DNA of 64,000 bases from the NCBI RefSeq assembly GCF_000582685.1, contig NZ_KK073768.1:1971216-2035215 (forward strand), read 5' to 3'. The notes under the pieces were generated by a model that had not been told where the DNA came from, made no database searches, and was given only the letters and a program-made list of their open reading frames with translations. This DNA comes from [Scytonema hofmanni] UTEX 2349 (lineage in GTDB: Bacteria; Cyanobacteriota; Cyanobacteriia; Cyanobacteriales; Nostocaceae). Within the stretch, counting starts at the first letter, position 1. Each line of letters starts with the position of its first letter. A program made the position numbers and the translations under genes. Positions 25,122-33,481 of this stretch are shown here, one piece after another.

Positions 25122-27140
25122 TTACGACAGATTCTCAAAGTAAGCTTCTAGCGCTTTGTTCACCAACTCACTCATCGGCTTCCCTTGACTGGTAGCAGCA
25201 GCTTTCAGCTTGAGGTAAATATCATCTTGAATGCTGACTCGATGCCGACTTTTGCTGCTGGCAATGGTAGTATTAGCGATCGCTACTTCTTTGCCTCCAC
25301 TTTCTTCTACAGTAGAATCTGCCATTGCTTCCACCAAACCATCGCTATCGTCTGTAATTTCTGGCTCTCCAACAACTTCAGATTCGTAATTAGCAGCAAA
25401 TTCCCGAATCGCATCAAAACCAACGCGATCGCAAAAATCACCAAAGCTTTCCCCAGATTTCCGCGATCGCTTGAAGAAGACAAAAATTGGCTCTAGCTGG
25501 GTTTCTATGTCATTATGGTGTAGCCTTTCCATATAAGGTAACGCCAATCTAGTTTGGTCTGGAGAACCACCCAGCCATACTTGGTAACTTTCTGGTGCGC
25601 TACCGACAAAAGCCAATTCTGCCATGTAAGGACGAGCGCAACCGTTCGGGCAACCAGTCATCCTTACCACAAAATGCTCGTTTTGTAAACCAACTTTATC
25701 TAATGACGAGCGAATTCTTTCTAAAATACCTGGTATTGCTCGTTCTGATTCGGTGATTGCCAAGCCGCAAGTCGGCATCGCGGGGCAAGCCATCGCATAG
25801 CGCACCAAGGAATCTATTTTACCAGGGTCTGTGACGACACCGTGACGCTGTAGAATCTCTTCAATAACTTGTTTATTCTCAGGTTCAATATCAAAGAGAA
25901 TTGCATTATGATGCGGTGTCAAACGAATCGGCAAATTTAATTGCTCGACAACTTGCCGCAAACCGGTTTTGAGTTGCAGCGAACCTTCATCTTTGATGCG
26001 ACCATTTTCGATGGAAACGCCTAAAAACAGCTTACCATCGCCTTGTTCGTGCCAGCCGAGGAAGTCTTGATATTTCCACTCTGGAAGTTCTTTAAAAGGT
26101 GTGAGCGATTTGCCAAAGTATTCTGCAACCATTGACTTAAATTTCTCAACCCCCCAATCGTGGATGAGATATTTTAGTCTAGCGTGACGTCGGTCAGTGC
26201 GATCGCCATAATCTCTTTGAGTTGCAACAACCGCTTTCACTATTTCATAAACGTCATCTTTCGTTACATAGCAAATCGGGTCAGCTATGCGTGCGAAGGT
26301 TTCTTCTTTGTTGTGCGTTCTTCCTAAACCACCACCCGCAAAAACGTTAAATCCTTCTAATTCACCCTTATCATCAGTCATGACCACCAAGGTGAGGTCT
26401 TGGCTATACAAATCTATAGAATTGTCTCCCGGTACCGTCACGCAAACTTTGAATTTGCGCGGCATGTAGAGATTGCCGTAAATTGGTTCTAAGCTATTCT
26501 CAACAATCGACTTACTATTATTTTGTCGTGCTGCCTTGACTTCTGGCTTTTCTTCGGCACTAATTATTTTTTCTCCATCTAGCCAAATATCGTAATATGC
26601 GCCGGTTTGGGGTTTAAGTAAATCAGAGATATTCTTGGCATATTCCCAAGCATACTGATATTCTGGGCGATTTTTGAATGGTGCTGGGCAAGCCATGACG
26701 TTACGATTCACATCACCGCAAGCTGATAAAGTGGAACCCATACTTTTAACCATACCAGCGATCGCCGCTTTGAGATTTTTCTTCAAAATCCCGTGTAACT
26801 GAAACCCTTGACGGGTAGTTACTCGCATTGTATGGTTGCCATAATCATCAGCGAGCTTGTCTATAGTCAGATACAATTCTGGCGGAATAAACCCACCGGG
26901 ACTGGTGGTTCGCAGCATAAACTGGTAATCTTTTTCCTGTCCCTTGACGCGATTGTCGCGGTTATCTTGCTGGTAAGAACCGTGAAACTTGAGAATTTGT
27001 ACCGCATCTTCGCTAAAATGAGTTGTATCCTCAACTAGTTCGCTGGCGACAGGTTCACGTAAAAAATTACTATGTTCTTTGAGACCTTCGACTTTAGAAG
27101 GCTTACGTTTGGCGGTAGGGGCAGGAGCAGATTTAACCAT
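25122..27140 (-). CDS. sir: Ferredoxin-sulfite reductase with a C-terminal RHH-like extension
   Basis: A 672-residue assimilatory sulfite reductase that reduces sulfite to sulfide with six electrons from ferredoxin, using siroheme and a 4Fe-4S cluster. It has two ferredoxin-like half-domains and the siroheme/cluster repeats: the Thr-Arg-Gln-Gly-Phe-Gln-Leu-His substrate segment, Ala-Cys-Pro-Ala-Met-Pro-Thr-Cys and Gly-Cys-Pro-Asn-Gly-Cys-Ala-Arg-Pro. The catalytic body ends near residue 580. Then comes an acidic linker and, at about 632-672, a segment that reads like a ribbon-helix-helix DNA-binding fold (Arg-His-Arg-Val-Ser-Ile-Gln-Asp-Asp-Ile, then two helices). It is a single gene. Its ATG lies 300 bp from the next gene. 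Confidence 0.92.
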   Translation of the reverse strand: MVKSAPAPTAKRKPSKVEGLKEHSNFLREPVASELVEDTTHFSEDAVQILKFHGSYQQDNRDNRVKGQEKDYQFMLRTTSPGGFIPPELYLTIDKLADDYGNHTMRVTTRQGFQLHGILKKNLKAAIAGMVKSMGSTLSACGDVNRNVMACPAPFKNRPEYQYAWEYAKNISDLLKPQTGAYYDIWLDGEKIISAEEKPEVKAARQNNSKSIVENSLEPIYGNLYMPRKFKVCVTVPGDNSIDLYSQDLTLVVMTDDKGELEGFNVFAGGGLGRTHNKEETFARIADPICYVTKDDVYEIVKAVVATQRDYGDRTDRRHARLKYLIHDWGVEKFKSMVAEYFGKSLTPFKELPEWKYQDFLGWHEQGDGKLFLGVSIENGRIKDEGSLQLKTGLRQVVEQLNLPIRLTPHHNAILFDIEPENKQVIEEILQRHGVVTDPGKIDSLVRYAMACPAMPTCGLAITESERAIPGILERIRSSLDKVGLQNEHFVVRMTGCPNGCARPYMAELAFVGSAPESYQVWLGGSPDQTRLALPYMERLHHNDIETQLEPIFVFFKRSRKSGESFGDFCDRVGFDAIREFAANYESEVVGEPEITDDSDGLVEAMADSTVEESGGKEVAIANTTIASSKSRHRVSIQDDIYLKLKAAATSQGKPMSELVNKALEAYFENLS

Positions 27141-27436
27141 TAGAGTTGTATAGTGTTCTCAATAAGGCATTATTCAACGCCGTTATGTGCTAGTTCTTAG
27201 CACTTATTCGGCTAATTGATCCCCGGTAATCCGGTCGGAATAAAGAGGAATTTTTTACATTTTAACATGGCAAAAGCTGAGTTTATCAGTGATGCAACAC
27301 TTAATAAACCCAGCAATATTTTATATGGTTATGAGTCGCTTCTAAAAATTATTTGAAGCTATGATTTAAACCAAAGGAGAGCGCTAAAAGTTATAGGAGT
27401 CTTGTGTGAGGAGGCTGATGGTAGATTAAATTAATT
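27141..27436. promoter_or_regulatory. Upstream region of sulfite reductase
   Basis: Contains a small hairpin (GTGCTAGTTCTTAGCAC, about 27186-27202) and AT-rich sequence. It presumably carries the sir promoter. No specific regulator site was identified. Confidence 0.35.
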
Positions 27437-27973
27437 TTACTTGAAGCGAACACCGATACCACTTTGGATGCTCAGAGCAGAAGCAGAGCTATTTCTGTAG
27501 GCATCAATTCCTAAAGTAGCATTACTGTAGAGCAAGAAATTTTTAGTAACTTCAGATTCTATCCCAGCAGTTACAGCTACGCCATCTTTGTTGCCGAGGG
27601 GAGTTGGTTTGCCGTTTGCTTCCACAAAAGAGTAACCAAGACCTAAATAGGCATTGGTATTTTTAGCAATACCCACATCTGCGGAAACTTGGGGGATAAT
27701 AGCAGTTGTTTCGTCGCTCCAGAGAACATGACCGCGTGCGGAAAATGGAGTATCTCCTAATTTCAGACGACCTGTAAGATTACCACCAAATGTTGCCGCA
27801 TCACCTGTTTGTCCACCGTTGGTAACACCAACTCCTACACCAGCACCGACATAGCTGGCATCAGTACCATTTTTGGTTTCAGCAGAAGCTTGACCGGCAG
27901 AGAGAAAAATAGGAGCAATTACTAAAGAAGACAATGCAGAAATTGTCACAAAAGACTTGATAAAGCGCTTCAT
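27437..27973 (-). CDS. Small outer-membrane beta-barrel protein
   Basis: A 178-residue exported protein. The signal peptide (basic Met-Lys-Arg-Phe, hydrophobic core, Ala-Ser-Ala cleavage site near residue 31) is followed by alternating hydrophobic strands rich in Gly, Ala, Ser and Asn, ending in Ile-Gly-Val-Arg-Phe-Lys. This resembles an eight-stranded OmpA/OmpX-like barrel. Function is unknown; small barrels of this kind are abundant in cyanobacterial outer membranes. I chose ATG 27973 because it begins the signal peptide; the open frame runs upstream to 28087 without purpose. It is a single gene. Confidence 0.75.
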   Translation of the reverse strand: MKRFIKSFVTISALSSLVIAPIFLSAGQASAETKNGTDASYVGAGVGVGVTNGGQTGDAATFGGNLTGRLKLGDTPFSARGHVLWSDETTAIIPQVSADVGIAKNTNAYLGLGYSFVEANGKPTPLGNKDGVAVTAGIESEVTKNFLLYSNATLGIDAYRNSSASALSIQSGIGVRFK

Positions 27974-28328
27974 AATGTCACCGAATATGTAGGTGTTGCA
28001 TTTAAACTCTAGGTCGAGAATCAATGAAAAAAGTTCCAGGAAATTTTGATACTTTCTAAATAAATTGTCACTATTAATGCACGTCACCGAGAAGCTAATT
28101 AACTACAATTATTAATTAGCTGTTTGCATTACGGAGATTTCTGTTTACATCCGGTATTTTTTCACATAAATAGACAGTTTTTCAACTGGTACAAACTTGA
28201 GAAATAAAAGTTTGTCTGGTTAAGTAAAAAAAAACAGCCTTTATTAGCGGTGTAATTTATAAATTTAGAAATAATTAGGCACTCCTAACTGAAAGTAAAA
28301 TAAATTTATCCTCCACTTAAACCACATA
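27974..28328. promoter_or_regulatory. Divergent intergenic region
   Basis: Separates the barrel gene from the vapB-like gene. It holds one hairpin, GCTAATTAA...TTAATTAGC (about 28095-28121), and AT-rich sequence. No gene seen. Confidence 0.4.
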
Positions 28329-28550
28329 ATGGTTATCCCAGAACTCGAAAAACAACTCCTTCAGCTTTCGCCCAACGATAAACTGTATATTATCCAACTC
28401 CTGGCACAAAGCCTGACTACACACAACACCCACCCAGAACAAACCACCACACTCGTAGAATTTTTCCGTCAATCCCCCTTGGTTGGAATCGCCGAAGAAC
28501 TCGATTTTAGCCGAGATCGCAGCCTACCACGCGATGATTTCAATCCATGA
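28329..28550 (+). CDS. VapB-type antitoxin-like protein
   Basis: A 73-residue protein with a helical N-terminus (Leu-Glu-Lys-Gln-Leu-Leu-Gln-Leu-Ser-Pro-Asn-Asp-Lys) and a Ser-Pro-Leu-Val-Gly-Ile-Ala tail ending in Arg-Asp-Asp-Phe, the usual form of cyanobacterial antitoxins upstream of PIN toxins. Its stop codon overlaps the start codon of the toxin gene (ATGA at 28547-28550). It is intact, while the toxin gene is interrupted. Confidence 0.75.
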   Translation: MVIPELEKQLLQLSPNDKLYIIQLLAQSLTTHNTHPEQTTTLVEFFRQSPLVGIAEELDFSRDRSLPRDDFNP

Positions 28551-29098
28551 CCTACCTCCTTGACACTTGCCTGATTTCCGAAATGGTTGCCAAACAACCA
28601 AATCAACAAGTTTTAGACTGGTTAAATGCCCAAGTGCCAGAAACACTTTAAGTAGGTTGGCGTTAAAATTTATCGTTATGACAAGGCAGGGGGCAGGGGG
28701 CAGGGAGCAGGGGGAAAAAGCATTTGAGCCTTGTTTACTTTTCTTCACACAGTTTGGTTTTATTGCGCCGACTTACTTACATCAGCGCGATCACAATTGG
28801 CGAAATAGCTAAAGGCATCAGCAAAATGACCGCATCTAAGCGGAAAAAATCTCTAACAAATTGGCTGAATGAAACTCTACCCAATCGCTTTGAACAAAGA
28901 ATCTTAAGTATAGATTTCTCAACAATGGTGTTGTGGGGAAATTTAGTCGGGCAACTAGAACAGAATGGGCGCCCTTTACCCGCTATGGATTCTCTCATTG
29001 CAGCGATCGCACTTCAAAACTCTCTATCACTTGTTACTCGTAACGAAAATGATTTTGCTGGGACAGGGGTTGTGATTGTTAATCCTTGGTCTATTTAA
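28547..29098 (+). pseudogene. PIN-domain toxin gene (vapC-like) interrupted by a MITE
   Basis: From ATG 28547 the PIN N-terminus is clear (Met-Thr-Tyr-Leu-Leu-Asp-Thr-Cys-Leu-Ile-Ser-Glu), but the frame stops at 28651 where a 127-bp insert begins. After the insert the frame resumes (Ile-Ser-Ala-Ile-Thr-Ile-Gly-Glu-Ile-Ala-Lys-Gly) and runs to 29098, with the catalytic Asp of Ala-Met-Asp-Ser-Leu and the terminal Thr-Arg-Asn-Glu-Asn-Asp-Phe. Joining 28547-28650 to 28780-29098 gives one open frame of 140 residues, the normal VapC length, with Leu-Tyr-Ile-Ser at the joint. The ribonuclease toxin should be inactive in this state. Confidence 0.85.
28651..28777. mobile_element. 127-bp MITE with TA target-site duplication
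   Basis: The ends AGTAGGTTGGCG and (complement) AGTAAGTCGGCG match at 10 of 12 positions. The insert is flanked by TA at 28649-28650 and 28778-28779, the signature of IS630/Tc1-mariner-type transposition. The interior carries a GGCAGGGGGCAGGG heptad-like tract. Removing the insert plus one TA restores the vapC frame exactly. Confidence 0.85.
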
Positions 29099-29297
29099 CT
29101 TCTTCACCATACTAAGTGCTAATAATGACACTCCACCAACCATGAACCAAAACCCCTGTGACTGGTTAGAAAACATCATTTCACAAGATTACTCCAGTTA
29201 CGTATTATCTCGTAATTATTTTCAGAAATAAAATATGATTTTTATATCAAGTGCGGATATGAAGTTGATTGTTGAAAATTATTCCAGCGAGTAAATA

Positions 29298-30242
29298 ATG
29301 CTAACTACTACAAAAACGTTGTCTGGTTTGATGGGTTTGTGTGTTGGTGATGCTTTAGGTGTCCCAGTGGAATTTACTAACCGTGCTGAACGAATTGCGT
29401 CTCCTGTGACATCGATGCAGGGTTACGGTACTTGGGATGTACCACCTGGCACATGGTCTGATGACAGTTCACTGACGTTTTGTTTAGCAGAATGTCTTTG
29501 TAATGGTTTTTCGTTGGATATGATCGCTAATTCATTCTGGCGCTGGTATCATGAATCGTACTGGACTGCTCATGGTGAAGTATTTGACATTGGTAATACT
29601 ACATTTTTAGCGATCGCCAACTTGAAACAAGGAATTCCACCCTTGGAAGCGGGAGGAAAGACGGAAAAAAGTAACGGTAATGGCTCTTTGATGAGAATCT
29701 TACCTATGGCTTATTGTTACAAAAACTTAACTTTTGCCGAATTGATTTCGCGGGTACATCAAGTTTCTTGTATTACCCATGCTCATATGCGATCGCAAAT
29801 TGCCTGTGGTATATATATCAGTATCGCAGTTTGCCTCCTAGAAGGACTTGAGCCGCAAGCAGCTTATTTACAAGGTTTAGAAAATATTCGCCAAATTTAC
29901 TCTACATCTGAATACGCTTTAGAAATGCCGCATTTTTCCAGAGTCTTCAGCAGCGAAATTGACAAGTTACCACTGGAAGAAATTCGTTCTAGCGGCTATG
30001 TAATTGATACTTTAGAAGCATCACTTTGGTGTTTATTAAATAGTTCTAACTACGCCGAAGCGGTACTCAAAGCGGTAAATTTGGGTGGAGACACTGATAC
30101 TACTGCCGCTGTTACTGGAGGGTTGGCAGGAATTTACTATGGAGTGGAGAATATTCCCTCAGAATGGGTTGAGCAAACTGCCCGAAAACAGGACATTATT
30201 AATTTAGCAGAGCGTTTAGCAGCAGTTGTTTACACGGTGTAG
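29298..30242 (+). CDS. ADP-ribosylglycohydrolase (DraG-like) family protein
   Basis: A 314-residue all-helical hydrolase of the DraG/ADP-ribosylhydrolase family, which removes ADP-ribose from proteins or small molecules using a binuclear metal centre. Metal-binding motifs are visible: Gly-Asp-Ala-Leu-Gly near residue 17, Thr-Trp-Ser-Asp-Asp-Ser-Ser near 55, and Gly-Gly-Asp-Thr-Asp-Thr-Thr near 260. The target is unknown; without DraT or nitrogenase genes nearby there is no reason to call it draG. Its stop codon lies inside the palindrome at 30238-30267. Confidence 0.88.
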   Translation: MLTTTKTLSGLMGLCVGDALGVPVEFTNRAERIASPVTSMQGYGTWDVPPGTWSDDSSLTFCLAECLCNGFSLDMIANSFWRWYHESYWTAHGEVFDIGNTTFLAIANLKQGIPPLEAGGKTEKSNGNGSLMRILPMAYCYKNLTFAELISRVHQVSCITHAHMRSQIACGIYISIAVCLLEGLEPQAAYLQGLENIRQIYSTSEYALEMPHFSRVFSSEIDKLPLEEIRSSGYVIDTLEASLWCLLNSSNYAEAVLKAVNLGGDTDTTAAVTGGLAGIYYGVENIPSEWVEQTARKQDIINLAERLAAVVYTV

Positions 30243-30267
30243 AGACGCGAAATTTCGCGTCTCTACA
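30238..30267 (+). terminator. 30-bp perfect palindrome at the DraG-like stop codon
   Basis: TGTAGAGACGCGAAA and its exact complement; the TAG at 30240-30242 is the gene's stop codon. It is a member of the GTAGAGACG family. It can form a terminator-like hairpin. A relative, AGACGTAGCAATGCTACGTCT, follows at 30301-30321. Confidence 0.75.
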
Positions 30268-30350
30268 GAGTTAATTAATTATGCGTTGCCCGATCCCAAG
30301 AGACGTAGCAATGCTACGTCTCTACGTGTTTTCTACCAGATATCTAATGA

Positions 30351-31409
30351 TTAAACACCAGACAAAGAATATACCTGACCATCAATTAACAATCGTGTGA
30401 TCCCCTTAGCTTGCAGATGAGTTCGCGCTTTATGGAGCATTTTACTATCGGGAACTTTAATCACGCGATCGCGCTTGGTAGAAAAGCGCTTTGCTACTCG
30501 GTGGTTATCAAATATCGGCAAAGTTCTTTGCTGAGTTTCGATGGTGGGAATTTGTCCCAAATCGCCGAAATCCTTCAGGGGTCGAGTGATTAACTCTGAG
30601 GAGCGATCGATTACTAAATAGCAAGTTTTGGGCAAATGAGCTGCCGACAAGGGCAAAACTGGCACCGCTGCATCACCTAAAGCTCGTCTTGTGACTAGAG
30701 GTCTTGGCTCCTCAAAGTCGTCATCTTCATCATCGAAATCATCATCATCTAAATCGTCGTCTAGATCGTCCAAATCCTCTGATTCGTCTAGCAAGTCTTC
30801 GCCAAGCATTTGCGCTATAACGTTCGGGTCTGGACGTTCACCCTCTAACATTGGGCTAGGAATACTAGCTATTACAGTCGGCTTTTGTTCTAAAAGTTCT
30901 AATTGCTCCCCAACTGGTTGTCTTGGTATCGGTGCTGACGAACGGCGTCGCACCCGTCTGTTAGCGGCTTCTTCCTCCTCGGTTTCATCTTCTTGGTAAG
31001 GAAAATTTTCTACTACTGGCTGTGGAGGCTCAACAACTTTGACTTTTGGAGGTGTCTTGCGCGGACTTGGCAGAGAAGTTTTCGGCAATTCGGGTGGAAA
31101 GCTTTCTTCCTTGGGAGTTGCTTTCACCTCGACTTGTTTGACTTCTTTATCTTTTTGTGGTATTACCCTGGGTTGTAGTTGGTCATAGTTTACCTGCGCT
31201 CTGCCTTCGGGAGTTCGGGCAGCACGCTTTAAAGAAACGAGGTATTCATACTCGTCTTCTGGTAAAGTACTTTTGAGCAAGCGACTAATTGTCGAATTAC
31301 TAACTTCATAGCGTTCTGCCAAAGTTGAAGTTGTTTCGGCAGTCTCTCGATATAATTTAAGAATTTCTTGTTTATCAGAATCTGTTAGTTTTCTCACGGT
31401 AGACACCAA
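30351..31409 (-). CDS. Cyanobacterial HTH protein with acidic linker
   Basis: A 352-residue protein: an N-terminal helix-turn-helix (about 8-50, Ser-Thr-Leu-Ala-Glu-Arg-Tyr-Glu-Val-Ser-Asn-Ser-Thr-Ile) like those of transposase or resolvase DNA-binding domains, a disordered Pro/Lys region, a strongly acidic stretch (about 205-235, mostly Asp/Glu), and a conserved C-terminal domain of about 100 residues. No transposase catalytic triad is visible, so it is probably a DNA-binding cellular protein. Function is unknown. The start is non-ATG in the longest frame (TTG 31409; GTG 31406 or 31397 possible). It lies 8 nt after the membrane protein gene, probably in one operon. Confidence 0.7.
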   Translation of the reverse strand: MVSTVRKLTDSDKQEILKLYRETAETTSTLAERYEVSNSTISRLLKSTLPEDEYEYLVSLKRAARTPEGRAQVNYDQLQPRVIPQKDKEVKQVEVKATPKEESFPPELPKTSLPSPRKTPPKVKVVEPPQPVVENFPYQEDETEEEEAANRRVRRRSSAPIPRQPVGEQLELLEQKPTVIASIPSPMLEGERPDPNVIAQMLGEDLLDESEDLDDLDDDLDDDDFDDEDDDFEEPRPLVTRRALGDAAVPVLPLSAAHLPKTCYLVIDRSSELITRPLKDFGDLGQIPTIETQQRTLPIFDNHRVAKRFSTKRDRVIKVPDSKMLHKARTHLQAKGITRLLIDGQVYSLSGV

Positions 31410-31417
31410 AATTTTTG

Positions 31418-32305
31418 TTAAGCTCGTTTTCGTCCGCCCACACGCCGCGATCGGCTTAATGATGCGTCATATTCCAAGGCGGCTCCCATGCCAAATAACA
31501 CTCCACTCATTACCCAAAATACCTCTAGTATCTCTCCACTTTGATAATTGGGAATCCAATTAGTGGCATATTGAAACCACATATCTGCTATGTAGAGCGA
31601 AAATGCGGCGGCGGCAATCATTCGCCAAGACAAAGAAACTCGTCCGCCCCAAAAAGCAAGCAGTAGCATGGTGGCGATAATTAACAATAACACGTCGCTG
31701 ACAATGTAGATAGTACTTAAAATCAGAGCGATATTTTCTACTCGTGATGACACTTGTTCACTAATTTTATCTGCTCCTGGTGGTTGATGAGAAATCAGCC
31801 ATGCCAAAGCGCTGCCAAAAGCTCCAATTGCAGACACAATCATCCACTGCCATTTTTCCAGATTGAGTCGCGAAGATGCAACTGCTAAAATCATGCCTAC
31901 ACCAAGGAACAAATATGTCACCACAAAAAATACATCACCTAGGGAAACGATTGGCTCTTCTTTTAATACTATTTCCGTATAGCCGAAAAATATTCCGCCA
32001 AGAAAATAAGAAAGCATCCCGATGCCAATTGCCAGCCAAACATTGCGATCGCTGACAATTTGCGGACTGCGCCAATTCCTTAAGCATAATATCCCAGCAC
32101 TTAAATAAGCCAATGCTTCAAAAATATTTGTCCCAATTACGTACCATGCCGCACGACTTTGTGTGCCATCTGCTCCGGGAATTTTGGCACTAAACAACAA
32201 AAAGTACAATAGTGCCAGCATACCCCAGGCAATACTAGCTAAAACGATGTTTTGAGTGGTCAACAGTGATTTAGGAGGATATGAATTCTTGTAAGATTCT
32301 CTCAT
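31418..32305 (-). CDS. Polytopic membrane protein of unknown function
   Basis: A 295-residue integral membrane protein with about eight hydrophobic helices and a short basic C-terminus (Arg-Arg-Val-Gly-Gly-Arg-Lys-Arg). The spacing, with Trp/Tyr-rich short loops, recalls membrane sensor modules, but I cannot name the family. It lies upstream of the HTH protein gene with an 8-nt gap, so the two are likely co-expressed. ATG 32305 is chosen; GTG 32332 would add nine residues. Confidence 0.7.
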   Translation of the reverse strand: MRESYKNSYPPKSLLTTQNIVLASIAWGMLALLYFLLFSAKIPGADGTQSRAAWYVIGTNIFEALAYLSAGILCLRNWRSPQIVSDRNVWLAIGIGMLSYFLGGIFFGYTEIVLKEEPIVSLGDVFFVVTYLFLGVGMILAVASSRLNLEKWQWMIVSAIGAFGSALAWLISHQPPGADKISEQVSSRVENIALILSTIYIVSDVLLLIIATMLLLAFWGGRVSLSWRMIAAAAFSLYIADMWFQYATNWIPNYQSGEILEVFWVMSGVLFGMGAALEYDASLSRSRRVGGRKRA

Positions 32306-32434
32306 ATGGCTTAACTGTATAAATACATTCACAGGAGTATTTTGGCAAAAAGGATGTGAAACTTAACGGGTTAATTTAACTTCGGAGCCTAGTAAAAAAT
32401 TTTTTCACCAAAAGAACTGCCGATGATATGTTGG

Positions 32435-33094
32435 TTATTGCCATAGTTTACTCAGTGGAGATTGATTTAGCCAACTGATAAAGTGCGATCGCTCTGCCGA
32501 TGGCATATCTTCTAATGTACCTGCCATCAGTTTGGCAAAGTTGGCATTGCCAAAATATCCTTTCCCCAATCGATGCAGCTCTTGCAAAAGCAGAATTACA
32601 TGATTTTCTTGCCAAGCGGGAAGTTTGGCTAACTCCAATGGGTTGTTTGTCAGCAAGTTATGAGCTGTCTCTGATGAGGATACCTGAGGAAATTGGTTTT
32701 GTTGCAATAACTCACCAATATCTTTCTCAAATAATGACGCTTGTCGAGTCCCTAAGAACTCTTCAATGTCAATATAAACCGCTTGCAGTAGCAATAGACT
32801 CCCTTGGATCAAAATTCCTGTCTTGCTATGACTACCCGTGTCACCGTCTAGTTGCTCTAAACGGATTTTACCCCAAACGCTGTAGCGCTCCGGTTCCTCT
32901 AGTAAGACACAGGCTTTACCTCGGTTATCAGTTAATTCCCTCCATAAGGCTCTAGCTTCTTCCTCTTGATTAGCCTTGAAGACGCTAATCAAACGAAACG
33001 TTAGCCCCTGATAATGGAGGATCGGTACTTGCTGATCCTGTTTTGGGTGCTGAATCGACGATATTTCAACATCCTGCCGTTTGAGAATAAACAT
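32435..33094 (-). CDS. Cyanobacterial conserved hypothetical protein (Npun_F0813-like)
   Basis: A 219-residue soluble protein. It appears to belong to a cyanobacteria-specific family that I recall under the name Npun_F0813; this assignment is tentative. The N-terminal half is beta-rich (Thr-Phe-Arg-Leu-Ile-Ser-Val-Phe, Cys-Val-Leu-Leu-Glu-Glu-Pro-Glu-Arg-Tyr, Gly-Lys-Ile-Arg-Leu) and the C-terminal half helical. No catalytic motif seen. It is a single gene. Confidence 0.65.
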   Translation of the reverse strand: MFILKRQDVEISSIQHPKQDQQVPILHYQGLTFRLISVFKANQEEEARALWRELTDNRGKACVLLEEPERYSVWGKIRLEQLDGDTGSHSKTGILIQGSLLLLQAVYIDIEEFLGTRQASLFEKDIGELLQQNQFPQVSSSETAHNLLTNNPLELAKLPAWQENHVILLLQELHRLGKGYFGNANFAKLMAGTLEDMPSAERSHFISWLNQSPLSKLWQ

Positions 33095-33405
33095 GGCACA
33101 CCGAAATTAACTTTTGACAGGGGCATTCTTGATATGGTATCTATAATCGCACCGGGAGCTATATTAGCTCATAGTGCTTTCTTCTTGGGTTTTAGTTTGA
33201 GCGCATTTGCCCTCACCAATTCATTCACAACACAATATACAAGCAAGCAATACTCGATTTGTGAACGTTTTTCGTTTAAATTGGTAAGAACGCAACTTCT
33301 TCAAGCTACTCGAAGTGAAAATGCATAATCTATAATAGATTGCATTTTGCTAACTCTCACGTATATAATAAGAAATGACTCTCATAAGAGCTAGTAATTT
33401 ATGTT
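33095..33405. other. Intergenic region upstream of tRNA-Arg
   Basis: About 310 bp. A plus-strand open stretch (to 33328) shows no family resemblance and no ribosome-binding site. The region presumably contains the tRNA promoter. Confidence 0.4.
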
Positions 33406-33479
33406 GGGCGCATAGCTCAGTTGGATAGAGCAACAGATTTCTAATCTGTCGGCCGCAGGTTCGAGTCCTGCTGCGCCCG
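33406..33479 (+). tRNA. tRNA-Arg (anticodon TCT)
   Basis: A 74-nt cloverleaf: acceptor arms GGGCGCA and TGCGCCC with discriminator G, a D-arm around AGCTCAGTTGGATAGAGC, an anticodon loop TTTCTAA on a CAGAT/ATCTG stem and a T-loop GTTCGAGTC. CCA is not encoded. An integrase-bearing island follows immediately, so the gene is a plausible attachment site. Confidence 0.96.
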
Positions 33480-33481
33480 TT

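Noticed and set aside
30691..30999. Ser/Lys-rich open frame opposite the HTH protein
   Set aside because: It is the complement of the Asp/Glu-rich coding tract; Ser/Lys runs arise automatically.
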